A stretch of 64,000 bases of DNA, taken from NCBI RefSeq assembly GCF_041053105.1, contig NZ_CP163444.1, positions 4,216,001 through 4,280,000 on the forward strand, in the 5' to 3' direction. The notes below the pieces were generated by a model. That model saw only the letters and a program-made list of their open reading frames with translations, searched no databases and was not told where the DNA came from. The DNA is from Streptomyces sp. R44. Lineage in GTDB: Bacteria; Actinomycetota; Actinomycetes; Streptomycetales; Streptomycetaceae. Position numbers and translations under genes: made by a program. Of the stretch, positions 23,698-32,304 are shown piece by piece (positions within the stretch are counted from its first letter, which is position 1; each line of letters opens with the position of its first letter).

Positions 23698-25257
23698 ATG
23701 GGTATTCGGAGCATGCTGCGCAAGGTGTTCGGCCGGGACCGCGAGGAATCCCCGGCAACCTCCGTCCCGCCCCAGACGCGTGAGACCCCGGAGGCCACGA
23801 CCGCGCCGGACGCCCCGGCGACCCCGGAAGCGGCGGCGCGCCGCGCGGCGGACGACCTGGTGGCGGCGTCGTTCGACAACCCGCAGATCCCGAAGGCACG
23901 GACGGCGGAGGCGGGCGAGCCGGAAGCGGCCGCGGCTTCCGTCACCGAGCCGGCCGAGGCGGCCCCGGCGGAGCCGGAGCCGACCACGGAGGCGGCCGAG
24001 CCGGAGGCCGAGGCCGTCGAGGCGGCCGAGCCGGAGGCGCCTGTCGCCGCGGAGGAGCCCGAACTCGCCGCGGAGGTGCAGGAGGAGGCGGCGGAGCCCG
24101 CTCCCGCTGCCGAGGCCACCGAGGCGGACGCCCCCGAAGCTGCTGCGGAGCAGCAGCAAGAGGCGCCCGCCGCCGAAGCAACCGACGAGGCGGCGGAGCC
24201 GGAGGCTGACGCCGCGGACGAGCCGCAGGCCGAGGCCGTCGAGGCGGCCGAGCCGGAGGCGCCTGTCGCCGCGGAGGAGCCCGAACTCGCCGCGGAGGTG
24301 CGGGAGGAGGCGGCGGAGCCCGCCGCCGAGGCCACCGAGCCGGAGGAGGAGGCCACGGAGGAACCGCAGGCCGAGGCCACCGAGGCCGACGCCCCCGAAG
24401 CTGCTGCGGAGCAGCAGCAGGAGGAGGCGCCCGCCGCCGAAGCCACCGACGAGGCGGCGGAGCCCGAGACGGACGCCGACGACGAGCCGCAGGCCGAGGT
24501 CACCACCCCGGCGGAGCCGGTCGCCGTCGCGGCCGCGGAGCCCGAGGCCGAGGTCGCCCCCGAGCCCGAGGCTCAGGCCGACGAGGTCACGGCCGCCCCC
24601 GCGCTCCCCCTCGCCGCCCTCAAGGCCTCCGCCCCGCACCTCGCCGACGCGTACAAGGCCGCCGGAGCGCAGCTCAAGAAGCAGGGGCTCACGGGCGCGC
24701 GGGCCGCCGTGTATCTCGTCGTCGACCGGTCCGGGTCGATGCGCGGGTACTTCAAGGACGGTTCCGTGCAGCGTCTCGCCGAGCAGGTCACCGCGCTCGC
24801 GGCGCACCTCGACGAGGCCGCCACCGTCACGACCGTGTTCTTCTCGACGGACATCGACGGCACCGTCGACCTGGCGCCCGCCGACCTCACCCCCACCCGC
24901 ATCGACGAGGTCAACGCCACCCTCGGCCGCCTGGGCCGTACCAACTACCACCGGGCGGTCGAAGAGGTCCTCGCGCACCACGAGAAGCACGACCCGGCCC
25001 GCCCGGCGCTCGTCGTGTTCCAGACGGACGGCGCCCCGGAGTCGAAGACGGCCGCCACGCAGGCGCTCGCCGAGGCCGCCGACCGCCCGCTGCACTGGCG
25101 GTTCGTGGCCTGGGGCGAGGAGGACAACAAGGCCTTCGACTTCCTCCGGAAGCTCGACGGCACCCCCCGTACCGGCACGTACTTCGCGGGCGTGACCCCC
25201 GTCGAGACGGCGCACACGGCGTTCTACCGGGGTCTGCTCGCCGGCCTGGAGTTCTAG
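23698..25257 (+). CDS. VWA domain protein with long Ala/Glu-rich linker
   Basis: A 519-residue protein. Residues 1-10 are basic (MGIRSMLRKVFGR). Residues 15-310 are a low-complexity Ala/Glu/Pro region with a duplicated block. Residues 310-519 form a von Willebrand A domain: MIDAS motif VVDRSGSM near 343, the Thr in FFSTDIDG and Asp in FQTDGAPES, so metal binding looks intact. The domain is like the TerF/TerY-type VWA found with tellurite-resistance proteins, though no ter genes are here. GAAAGGG 8 nt before ATG 23698 fixes the start over the in-frame ATG at 23680. No signal peptide. Confidence 0.85.
   Translation: MGIRSMLRKVFGRDREESPATSVPPQTRETPEATTAPDAPATPEAAARRAADDLVAASFDNPQIPKARTAEAGEPEAAAASVTEPAEAAPAEPEPTTEAAEPEAEAVEAAEPEAPVAAEEPELAAEVQEEAAEPAPAAEATEADAPEAAAEQQQEAPAAEATDEAAEPEADAADEPQAEAVEAAEPEAPVAAEEPELAAEVREEAAEPAAEATEPEEEATEEPQAEATEADAPEAAAEQQQEEAPAAEATDEAAEPETDADDEPQAEVTTPAEPVAVAAAEPEAEVAPEPEAQADEVTAAPALPLAALKASAPHLADAYKAAGAQLKKQGLTGARAAVYLVVDRSGSMRGYFKDGSVQRLAEQVTALAAHLDEAATVTTVFFSTDIDGTVDLAPADLTPTRIDEVNATLGRLGRTNYHRAVEEVLAHHEKHDPARPALVVFQTDGAPESKTAATQALAEAADRPLHWRFVAWGEEDNKAFDFLRKLDGTPRTGTYFAGVTPVETAHTAFYRGLLAGLEF
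24005..24323 (+). repeat. Internal 222-bp-period duplication in the VWA gene
   Basis: Bases 24005-24101 and 24227-24323 are the same 97 bp apart from a single substitution (A at 24080, G at 24302). The encoded block, with EAPVAAEEPELAAEV, is therefore present twice, 74 codons apart. A second pair (AGCTGCTGCGGAGCAGCAGC at about 24138 and 24399) lies 261 bp apart. The near identity of DNA suggests a recent duplication or slippage. Confidence 0.85.
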
Positions 25258-26345
25258 GAACGAGCGGCGGGGGTGACGGTGACCGGCAGGGTCACCGTCA
25301 CCACCAGCCCGCCGCCCTCGCCCGCGCCCCGGGCCACGGCCCGCACCGCGCCCCCGTGCGCGACGGCGATCGACCGCACGATGGAGAGCCCGAGCCCCGC
25401 GCCGGGCCCCATCCGGTCCCGCCCCTCCCCGCGCCGGAAGGGCTCGAAGAGCCCGTCGACCTCGCCCTCCGGGACGACCGGGCCCGTGTTGACGACGGTC
25501 AGGACCCCGGGCTCCTCGACCCGTACCGCCACCTCACCGCCCCCACCGGGCAGGTTGTACGCCTCCGCGTTCGCGACGAGGTTCCGTACGAGGTGCGCGA
25601 GCAGCACCCGGCTGCCCCGTACGACACCCCCGTCACCCGCCACGCACGCGTGCGCGTACTCGTCCGAGACGACCTCGCCGAGAGACACGTCCTCCCGTTC
25701 GGAGAGCCCGCGCTCGCTGCGGGCGAGGAGCAGCAGCCCGTCGATGAGGCGCTCGCTGCGAAGGTTGCTGTCGAGCAGGATCTGTCGCACGTCGCAACGG
25801 TCGTCGAGACCCACCTGGATCGCGGCGCGCTGGGTGGCGAGCGGGGTCCGCAGCTCGTGGGAGGCGTTGGCGATGAACCGGCGCTGGCTGTCGAAGGCGG
25901 TCTCCAGGCGTCCGAGCAGCGCGTCGATCGTGTCGCCGAGCTCCTTGAGCTCGTCGTCGGGCCCGCGCACGTCGAGCCTCTCGTCGAGGCCGGAGAGCCG
26001 CCGGGCCCGCGCGGTCATCTCGTGGACGGGCCGCAGGACGCGCCCTGCGGTCCACCACCCCACCACGACCGCGCCGCAGGCCATGACGAGCAGGGCCATG
26101 CAGGACCACATGAGCATCTGCTCGCCGGCGGCCCGGCTGACGTCGTCGCCGATCCGGTACGCCTCGACGACGGCGACGTCGTCCGCACGCGCGACGATGG
26201 CGTCCGCGTCGGCGTCCGTACCGGCCCTGACCAGCAGGTTCACCACGAGCAACAGAAGGGCGCCGAGGACCAGGAACACGCCTCCGTAGACGAGCGCGAT
26301 CCGGGTGCGGATGGTGGAACCGGCGCCGAGGACGGACTCGCTCAC
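25254..26345 (-). CDS. Sensor histidine kinase
   Basis: A 363-residue membrane kinase. TM1 is about residues 15-40 (IALVYGGVFLVLGALLLLVV), a short extracellular loop of about 35 residues follows, and TM2 is 78-100. A HAMP linker leads to the H box NASHELRTPLATQR near residue 160 (His 161 or so), the N box LVRNLVANAEAYN near 260, and the G box GAGLGLSIVRSIAVAHGG near 320. The GTG start overlaps the regulator's stop (GTGA), so kinase and regulator form an operon. The short sensor loop suggests envelope or membrane stress, but the signal is unknown. Confidence 0.93.
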   Translation of the reverse strand: MSESVLGAGSTIRTRIALVYGGVFLVLGALLLLVVNLLVRAGTDADADAIVARADDVAVVEAYRIGDDVSRAAGEQMLMWSCMALLVMACGAVVVGWWTAGRVLRPVHEMTARARRLSGLDERLDVRGPDDELKELGDTIDALLGRLETAFDSQRRFIANASHELRTPLATQRAAIQVGLDDRCDVRQILLDSNLRSERLIDGLLLLARSERGLSEREDVSLGEVVSDEYAHACVAGDGGVVRGSRVLLAHLVRNLVANAEAYNLPGGGGEVAVRVEEPGVLTVVNTGPVVPEGEVDGLFEPFRRGEGRDRMGPGAGLGLSIVRSIAVAHGGAVRAVARGAGEGGGLVVTVTLPVTVTPAARS

Positions 26346-27094
26346 AGCACGTACCCCACGCCCTGCACGGTCCGGACGAGCCCCGGCTCGCCGAGCTTCC
26401 CGCGCAGCTTGCTCATGCAGACGCGTACGGCCCCGGTGAAGGGGTCGGCGTGGGCGTCCCAGGCGCGTTCGAGGAGCTCCTCGGCGGAGACGACGGCGCC
26501 GTCGGCCTCCAGGAGGATCTGGAGGACGGAGAACTCCTTGGGGGAGAGGTCGAGGTCCCGCCCGTCACGGACGGCGGTCCGCCGGACGGTGTCCATGACC
26601 AGCCCGTCGCGTGCGAGGAGGGGCGGCAGGGCGGGCCGGGCGGAGCGCCGCCGGAGGGCGCGGACGCGGGAGACCAGCTCGGGGAAGTCGAAGGGCTTGC
26701 CGAGGTAGTCGTCGGCGCCGAGGTCGAGGCCTTCGACCCGGTCCTCGACGGCGGAGGAGGCGGTGAGCATGAGGATCCGGGTGGGGGACCCGGCGGCGAG
26801 GAGCCGCCGGGCCACGTCGTCGCCGTGGACACGGGGCAGGTCACGATCGAGGACGAGCACGTCGTACGGACCGAGGGCGGCGCCGCCGTACGTGGAAGGC
26901 CCCGGTGGCTCCACGGCGCCGCCGTACGAAGGCGGCCCCGGGGGCTCCACGGCACCGCCGTCCCCGTGCAGGCCCAGCCGTTCCAGGGCGTCGTCGCCCG
27001 CGTGGACGGTGTCGACGGCGAAGCCCGCCCGCCGGAGGCCGGTGGCGAGGAGCGCGGCGAGGTCCCGCTCGTCCTCGGCTACGAGTACACGCAT
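26342..27094 (-). CDS. OmpR-family response regulator with a repeat inserted in its receiver domain
   Basis: A 250-residue regulator; usual length is about 220. The receiver (1-150) has the acidic pocket AEDERDLAALL, the phosphorylation Asp in YDVLVLDRDLPRVHGDD, Thr in MLTAS and Lys in YLGKPFDF. The winged helix (155-250) has LDLSPKEFSVLQILL and RVCMSKLRGKLGEPGLV..VQGVGYVL. About 30 residues between helix 2 and strand 3 are an in-frame tandem repeat (GGAVEPPGPPSYGGAVEPPG..). ATG 27094 has GGAAGG 9 nt upstream. It partners the overlapping kinase gene. Confidence 0.92.
   Translation of the reverse strand: MRVLVAEDERDLAALLATGLRRAGFAVDTVHAGDDALERLGLHGDGGAVEPPGPPSYGGAVEPPGPSTYGGAALGPYDVLVLDRDLPRVHGDDVARRLLAAGSPTRILMLTASSAVEDRVEGLDLGADDYLGKPFDFPELVSRVRALRRRSARPALPPLLARDGLVMDTVRRTAVRDGRDLDLSPKEFSVLQILLEADGAVVSAEELLERAWDAHADPFTGAVRVCMSKLRGKLGEPGLVRTVQGVGYVL
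26883..26961. repeat. 36-bp tandem repeat inside the response regulator gene
   Basis: Two 36-bp units (26883-26918 and 26919-26954) plus a partial third beginning CCGCCGT. They start CCGCCGTACG and end GGCTCCACGGC. They code for GGAVEPPGPP/STY units on the minus strand, placed between the first helix-turn and the phosphoacceptor strand of the receiver domain. Confidence 0.8.
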
Positions 27095-27180
27095 GCGGCC
27101 CATCCTTCCCGAGGAGGGCCACGGGGCCCGCCCCCGCCCCACCCCGCCTTATCGATGTGAGTGGATCTTCGTCGGGCCGT

Positions 27181-27196
27181 TAGGATTTCGACCATG
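27181..27196 (+). promoter_or_regulatory. Leaderless -10 box of metG
   Basis: TAGGAT at 27181-27186 lies seven bases before the ATG at 27194, with no ribosome binding site in the gap. This points to a leaderless metG mRNA and decides the start against an in-frame ATG at 27161... that would add 11 residues. Confidence 0.6.
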
Positions 27197-28801
27197 GCGG
27201 CCACTGGATCCGAGAAGCAGGGGGCGAAGGCGTTCTACGTCACGACCCCCATCTACTACGTCAACGACGCTCCTCACCTGGGCCACGCCTACACGACCGT
27301 CGCAGGCGACGTGCTCACGCGCTGGCACCGTCAGCGCGGCGAGAAGGTGTGGTACCTCACCGGCACGGACGAGCACGGTCAGAAGATCATGCGCACGGCC
27401 GAGGCGAACAACGTCACGCCCCAGGCCTGGTGCGACAAGCTCGTCGAGGAGGCGTGGAAGCCCCTCTGGGAGCACCTGAACATCGCGAACGACGACTTCA
27501 TCCGCACCACGCAGAAGCGTCACACCGACCGCGTCCAGGAGTTCGTGCAGGACCTGTACGACAAGGACGAGATCTACAAGGGCGGGTACGAAGGCCCGTA
27601 CTGCGTGGGCTGCGAGGAGTACAAGCTCCCGGGCGATCTCATCGAGGCCGAGGACGGCACGAAGCTGTGCCCGATCCACAAGAAGCCGGTGGAGATCCTC
27701 AAGGAGGAGAACTACTTCTTCAAGCTGAGCGAGTACGGCCCGAAGCTGCTGGAGTTCTACGAGGCGAACCCGGGCTTCATCCAGCCGGAGTCGGCCCGCA
27801 ACGAGGTCGTGAACTTCGTCAAGCAGGGCCTGCAGGACCTCTCCATCTCGCGGTCGACGTTCGACTGGGGCATCCCGATCCCGTGGGACGAGAAGCACGT
27901 CATCTACGTGTGGGTCGACGCGCTCCTGAACTACGCGACGGCCGTCGGCTACAACGAGAACCCGGCGAAGTTCGAGGAGACCTTCCCGGCGAACGTGCAC
28001 CTGGTCGGCAAGGACATCCTGCGGTTCCACGCGGTGATCTGGCCGGCGATGCTGATGGCACAGGGCCTCCCGGTGCCGGGCAAGGTCGCGGCCAACGGCT
28101 GGCTGATGGTCGGCGGCGAGAAGATGTCGAAGTCGAACCTGACGGGCATCAAGCCGCAGGACCTGACCTCGCACTTCGGTGTGGACGCGTACCGCTGGTA
28201 CTTCCTGCGGGCGATCGCGTTCGGCAGCGACGGCTCGTTCTCGTGGGAGGACTTCACCGCCCGCTACACGTCCGAGCTGGCGAACGACTACGGCAACCTG
28301 GCGTCCCGTGTCGCGGCGATGGTCGGCAAGTACTTCGGAGGCGAGCTGCCGGCGTCGACGGCCGACGGCGACGCGGAGAAGGCGGTCCACGAGGGCCTGG
28401 CGAAGGCCGTGGCGACGGCCGACGCGAAGATCGGCGAGGAGCTGGACTTCCAGGGCGGCATCCTGGCGATCTTCGACTTCGTGAAGCAGGTCAACGGCTA
28501 CATCACGGAGCAGGAGCCGTGGAAGGTCGCGAAGGACGACTCGCCGGAGGGCAGGGCCCGCCTGGCGACCATCCTCTACACGGCCGCCGAGTCGCTCCGC
28601 GCCGTCGCCGTCCTCCTCAACCCGATCATGCCGGAGACCTCGCAGGCCCTCTGGGAGTCCCTGGGCGCGGAGGCGTCCCTGGGCGCCCTGGCGGCGCAGC
28701 CGGTCCAGTCCTCGGGCACGTGGGGGCAGCTGCCGGCCGGTGCGACGGTGACGAAGGGCGCGGTGCTGTTCCCGCGCCTGGAGGACCCGAAGAAGGACTG
28801 A
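27194..28801 (+). CDS. metG: Methionyl-tRNA synthetase
   Basis: A 535-residue class I synthetase that charges tRNA-Met. Residues 10-45 hold FYVTTPIYYVNDAPHLGHAYTT with the HIGH-type motif HLGH. A zinc-knuckle region follows (YCVGCEEYKL, KLCPIHKKP). DWGIPIPWDEKHVIYVWVDAL and GGEKMSKSNL (the KMSKS loop) lie near 235 and 310. The C-terminal anticodon-binding helices are present; there is no extra C-terminal EMAP-like domain. Cytoplasmic, essential. Confidence 0.97.
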   Translation: MAATGSEKQGAKAFYVTTPIYYVNDAPHLGHAYTTVAGDVLTRWHRQRGEKVWYLTGTDEHGQKIMRTAEANNVTPQAWCDKLVEEAWKPLWEHLNIANDDFIRTTQKRHTDRVQEFVQDLYDKDEIYKGGYEGPYCVGCEEYKLPGDLIEAEDGTKLCPIHKKPVEILKEENYFFKLSEYGPKLLEFYEANPGFIQPESARNEVVNFVKQGLQDLSISRSTFDWGIPIPWDEKHVIYVWVDALLNYATAVGYNENPAKFEETFPANVHLVGKDILRFHAVIWPAMLMAQGLPVPGKVAANGWLMVGGEKMSKSNLTGIKPQDLTSHFGVDAYRWYFLRAIAFGSDGSFSWEDFTARYTSELANDYGNLASRVAAMVGKYFGGELPASTADGDAEKAVHEGLAKAVATADAKIGEELDFQGGILAIFDFVKQVNGYITEQEPWKVAKDDSPEGRARLATILYTAAESLRAVAVLLNPIMPETSQALWESLGAEASLGALAAQPVQSSGTWGQLPAGATVTKGAVLFPRLEDPKKD

Positions 28802-28810
28802 CACCACGCT

Positions 28811-28852
28811 GAAGGCCGCCGTTCCCCTGTTCGCAGGGGGCCGGCGGCCTTC
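28811..28852. terminator. Intrinsic terminator after metG
   Basis: GAAGGCCGCCG (28811-28821) pairs perfectly with CGGCGGCCTTC (28842-28852), with a nested CCCCTG-TTCG-CAGGGG hairpin in the loop. It sits 10 bp after the metG stop and 18 bp from the end of the convergent DoxX gene, so it can serve both. Confidence 0.8.
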
Positions 28853-28869
28853 GTCGTACGCGCACCGCG

Positions 28870-29223
28870 TCACCAGGTCAGCGCCAGGGCGGCGACGGCG
28901 GGCGCCATGTAGACGACCGGGAAGGCGGCGTGGCCGTAGGCGCGGGCGCGGATCACGGTGATCACGGCACCGAGGAAGTACAGGATGAGCCCGATCGCGG
29001 CGAGGGTCCCGATGACCGGGACGTAGAACCCGACGATGAGTCCGACGGCCCCGGCGGCCTTGGCGGCCCCGAGCCAGTTCCACCAGGCCTGCGGAACCCC
29101 GTACTGGGCGAGGGGCTCGACGGTGAACTTGGCCTTGAAGAAGATCGATGCCCCGGAGAACCCGGCCATGAACGCGGCGACGGCGGTGACGACGATGGCG
29201 GTGGTGGACATCTCGGCGAACAT
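28870..29223 (-). CDS. DoxX-like membrane protein
   Basis: A 117-residue protein with four hydrophobic helices (TTAIVVTAVAAFMAGFSGA, WWNWLGAAKAAGAVGLIVGF, VIGTLAAIGLILYFLGAVI, FPVVYMAPAVAALALT). The spacing and the FFKAKFTVEPLAQYGVPQAW segment fit the DoxX/DoxD-like family. ATG 29223 is preferred over the internal ATG (residue 5) because AGGAG stands 7 nt upstream. Function unknown; the family is linked to redox processes at the membrane. Confidence 0.82.
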   Translation of the reverse strand: MFAEMSTTAIVVTAVAAFMAGFSGASIFFKAKFTVEPLAQYGVPQAWWNWLGAAKAAGAVGLIVGFYVPVIGTLAAIGLILYFLGAVITVIRARAYGHAAFPVVYMAPAVAALALTW

Positions 29224-29426
29224 CTCGGCTCCTTAGGCCTTTCCCGTGTCCGCCTCGTTCGAGCCGGACACTGCACTGACGGAGGCCGGGCGGGATGTGT
29301 GACAGCGGCCGGAGAATTTCTTCGTAGGCCGCCTCGCACAGGGCGCGAAACGCTTTGCGAGCCCTGGTGTCCCGACGTCAGTCTGGTGTCGACCGCAGCC
29401 GAGATCCACCGACCGGGAAGGCCGCC

Positions 29427-30170
29427 ATGCCTGCCTCCGAGCGTCCAGGCCTCTTCAGCAGGCTCCAGATCCACGAGGTGGTGGGAGCGGGCGACGCCGA
29501 CGGAGGAATCTGCGTCATCCGCTGCATCGGGGGCCTCGCCCGCGTCGGGCAGGTCTTCGTCCTGGAGCGGGACCAGGACACGATCGACCCCGAGGTCACG
29601 CTCACGCTGCACGTCATCGAGAAGTTCAGGCGGTCCCTGGAATCGATCGGCCCCCCGCACAGCGCCGCGGTCCTCCTCTCCGGCGGGCCGCTCGAAGGGC
29701 TTCGGGAAGGCGACGTCCTCGTGTCCCACCCCCTGCCCGACTGGTACCGGAAGCTCGAAGCGAGCGGCCTCCAGGTCCTGGACTTCGACAGATCACCCCT
29801 TCTGCCCGAGGCCCGCCGGGCCCACTTCGCCTTCGCGGGGTATGAAGTGAAGCCGACCACCACGGTCAGCCATGCGCGACCCGATGCCGCGACGGAACTG
29901 GACCGCCGGTGGAACGCGCTGGCGATGTCCGCTCACCTCGTGGACGAGGACGGTGAGTTCTGCATGCTGGTCCCGGGCAACGGCTGTTTCGAGCGCGGCT
30001 GGGTGCGCATCAAGGACCCCGTCGGAGTCGACCTGCCCTCCCGCATCCTGGCAGGCGCCGGACACCCGGAGTTCCTGGCCGTGTCCGTGGACGGGCGGAC
30101 GATGTGCGCCGTGTCCGACGAGGAGTACGACAAGTGGATCATCGTGCATCACTTCACCGAGGAGAGCTGA
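29427..30170 (+). CDS. Hypothetical protein with an EF-Tu domain 2-like barrel
   Basis: A 247-residue soluble protein. Residues 8-100 (LQIHEVVGAGDADGGICVIR, GLARVGQVFVLER, TLTLHVIEKFRRSLESI, AAVLLSGGPLEGLREGDVLV) follow the strand order of domain 2 of translational GTPases such as EF-Tu, where the matching parts are the V..V.GRIERG, VGDEVEL, and GLLLRG..RGQVL segments. No GTPase domain precedes it. The rest shows no known motif. GGGAAGG lies about 6 nt before ATG 29427. GC is slightly lower than around it. The domain call is my inference from pattern, not a search. Confidence 0.6.
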   Translation: MPASERPGLFSRLQIHEVVGAGDADGGICVIRCIGGLARVGQVFVLERDQDTIDPEVTLTLHVIEKFRRSLESIGPPHSAAVLLSGGPLEGLREGDVLVSHPLPDWYRKLEASGLQVLDFDRSPLLPEARRAHFAFAGYEVKPTTTVSHARPDAATELDRRWNALAMSAHLVDEDGEFCMLVPGNGCFERGWVRIKDPVGVDLPSRILAGAGHPEFLAVSVDGRTMCAVSDEEYDKWIIVHHFTEES

Positions 30171-30259
30171 GAAGCCCGGCCGCCCGGCGCGGCCGGCCGG
30201 GTACGCGCGGCCATGGGGTCAGGGCCCGCTGGTCGTTCGCGGAGGCGGGGCACAGCAGT

Positions 30260-30292
30260 GGGGCCCGGAACCGCCGTGCGGTTCCGGGCCCC
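30260..30292. terminator. Intrinsic terminator after aspS
   Basis: GGGGCCCGGAACC (30260-30272) and GGTTCCGGGCCCC (30280-30292) form a perfect 13-bp stem with a 7-nt loop. It lies 20 bp beyond the aspS stop and between two convergent genes, so it is probably used in both directions. Confidence 0.8.
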
Positions 30293-30312
30293 TCCTTGGC
30301 GTGCGGGGGCGC

Positions 30313-32127
30313 TTAGCGGCCCGCCTCCGGGTGGACCGATTCCGTCACCGGGCGGTCCTCCGTCTTCTTCTCGACCGGCTTGCGGAGCTGGATGTTCAGC
30401 TCGCGCAGGCGGGACTCGTCCAGCTCGGTCGGGGCGCCCATCAGGAGGTCCTGGCCGTTGCCGTTGAGCGGGAAGGCGATGATCTCGCGGATGTTCGGCT
30501 CGTCGGCGAGGAGCATGACGATGCGGTCGACGCCCGGGGCGATGCCACCGTGCGGCGGGGCGCCGAACTCGAAGGCGCGGAGCATACCGGCGAACTCGGA
30601 CTCGACGGTCTCGCGGGAGTAGCCCGCGATCTCGAAGGCCTTGAACATGATCTCGGGCTCGTGGTTCCGGATGGCGCCGGAGGAGAGCTCGATGCCGTTG
30701 CAGACGATGTCGTACTGCCAGCCGAGGACGTCCAGCGGGTCCTGGGTCTCCAGGGCCTCAAGGCCGCCCTGCGGCATGGAGAACGGGTTGTGCGAGAAGT
30801 CGATCTTGCCGGTCTCCTCGTCCCGCTCGTACATCGGGAAGTCGACGATCCACGCGAAGCGGAAGACGTTCTCCTCGAACTGGCCGGCGCGCTTGGCGGC
30901 CTCGACCCGGACCGGGCCCATGATCTTGGAGACCTCGTCGAACTCGCCCGCGCCGAAGAAGATCGCGTGGCCGGGGGCGAGGCCGAGGCGCTCGGTGAGG
31001 ACCTTGACGTTCTCCTCGGTGAGGAACTTGGCGATGGGGCCGGTGAGGGCGTTCTCCTCGCCGACGCGGACCCAGGCCAGGCCCTTCGCGCCGAGGGAGA
31101 CCGCGAAGTCGCCGAGCGAGTCGAAGAACTTGCGCGGCTGGTCGCCGGTGTTCGGGACGGCGAGCGCGCGGACGTGCTTGCCGGCGAAGGCCTTGAACTC
31201 GGAGTTCTCGAAGACGTCCGAGATGTCGACGAGTTCGAGGTCGGTGCGCAGGTCCGGCTTGTCGTTGCCGTACTTCAGCATCGACTCGCGGAACGGGATG
31301 CGCGGGAAGGGCGACGTGACGTGGCGGCCGCCGCCGAACTCCTCGAAGAGCTCCGTCATGAGCTTCTCGATCGGCTGGAAGACGTCCTCCTGCTCGACGA
31401 ACGACATCTCGACGTCGAGCTGGTAGAACTCGCCCGGCGAGCGGTCGGCGCGGGCGTCCTCGTCGCGGAAGCAGGGCGCGATCTGGAAGTACCGGTCGAA
31501 GCCGGAGATCATCAGCAGCTGCTTGAACTGCTGCGGCGCCTGCGGCAGCGCGTAGAACTTGCCCGGGTTCAGACGGGACGGGACGACGAAGTCGCGGGCG
31601 CCCTCGGGGGAGGTCGCGGCGAGGATCGGGGTCGCCATCTCGTTGAAGCCGAGGGCCACCATCTTGGAGCGGATGGAGGCGATGACGGCGGAGCGCAGCA
31701 TGATGTTGCGGTGCATGCGCTCGCGGCGCAGGTCGAGGAAGCGGTACTCCAGGCGCCGCTCCTCGTTGACGCCGTCGTCGGCGTTGATGGTGAAGGGGAT
31801 CTGCTTCGCGGCACCCAGGACCTCGACCTCGGCGGCCTCGATCTCGATCTCGCCGGTCGCGAGCTCCGGGTTGACGTTGTCGGCACCACGGGAGACGACC
31901 TTGCCGTCCACGCGGACGACGGTCTCCTTGGTGAGCTTGTCGAGGACCTCGGCGGCGGGGGTGCCGGGCCGGGCGACGAGCTGCGTGATGCCGTAGTGGT
32001 CGCGCAGATCGATGAAGAGGATGCCGCCCAGGTCGCGCCGATTGTGCAGCCAGCCGCTCAGCCGGACGTCGGTGCCGACGTCAGAGGCGCGGAGCTCGCC
32101 GCAGGTGTGGGACCTGTACCGATGCAT
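30313..32127 (-). CDS. aspS: Aspartyl-tRNA synthetase
   Basis: A 604-residue class II synthetase of bacterial type. Residues 1-105 are the OB-fold anticodon domain ([27 protein letters not shown]). Motif 2 is [20 protein letters not shown] near 220, the bacterial GAD insertion lies at about 290-420, and motif 3 is [20 protein letters not shown] near 545. The C-terminal 40 residues are a charged tail. It loads Asp (and perhaps Asn-tRNA for amidation). The upstream region is shared with the divergent SpoIIE-like gene. Confidence 0.97.
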   Translation of the reverse strand: MHRYRSHTCGELRASDVGTDVRLSGWLHNRRDLGGILFIDLRDHYGITQLVARPGTPAAEVLDKLTKETVVRVDGKVVSRGADNVNPELATGEIEIEAAEVEVLGAAKQIPFTINADDGVNEERRLEYRFLDLRRERMHRNIMLRSAVIASIRSKMVALGFNEMATPILAATSPEGARDFVVPSRLNPGKFYALPQAPQQFKQLLMISGFDRYFQIAPCFRDEDARADRSPGEFYQLDVEMSFVEQEDVFQPIEKLMTELFEEFGGGRHVTSPFPRIPFRESMLKYGNDKPDLRTDLELVDISDVFENSEFKAFAGKHVRALAVPNTGDQPRKFFDSLGDFAVSLGAKGLAWVRVGEENALTGPIAKFLTEENVKVLTERLGLAPGHAIFFGAGEFDEVSKIMGPVRVEAAKRAGQFEENVFRFAWIVDFPMYERDEETGKIDFSHNPFSMPQGGLEALETQDPLDVLGWQYDIVCNGIELSSGAIRNHEPEIMFKAFEIAGYSRETVESEFAGMLRAFEFGAPPHGGIAPGVDRIVMLLADEPNIREIIAFPLNGNGQDLLMGAPTELDESRLRELNIQLRKPVEKKTEDRPVTESVHPEAGR

Positions 32128-32177
32128 CGTCGTTCATCCAGTCTTCGGGATCTTGGGTCGTGGGGCGCCGGCCGGTC

Positions 32178-32191
32178 GTGACCGCTGTCAC
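32178..32191. promoter_or_regulatory. Crp-like palindrome between aspS and the SpoIIE-like gene
   Basis: GTGACCGCTGTCAC is GTGAC-N4-GTCAC, a perfect match to the GTG-N6-CAC pattern of Streptomyces Crp sites. It lies 50 bp before aspS and 110 bp before the divergent gene. A second half, TGTCACAG, follows at 32195. Confidence 0.45.
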
Positions 32192-32289
32192 AGATGTCAC
32201 AGGACACGAGGGCAGACCCACCCAGAGTACCGGCCAGGCCAAGATCGCATTTCGAATAGTGTCGGTGGCGACCTGCTGTCCGATATTCA

Positions 32290-32304
32290 TAAAGTGGGGC
32301 AATG
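32290..32304 (+). promoter_or_regulatory. Leaderless -10 box of the SpoIIE-like gene
   Basis: TAAAGT (32290-32295), then six bases, then ATG at 32302, in an AT-rich pocket. No clear ribosome binding site other than GGGG next to the start. Confidence 0.5.

Noticed and set aside
27161..27193. Longer metG start at 27161
   Set aside because: It would overlap the TAGGAT -10 box; the ATG at 27194 is the leaderless start and gives the normal N terminus.
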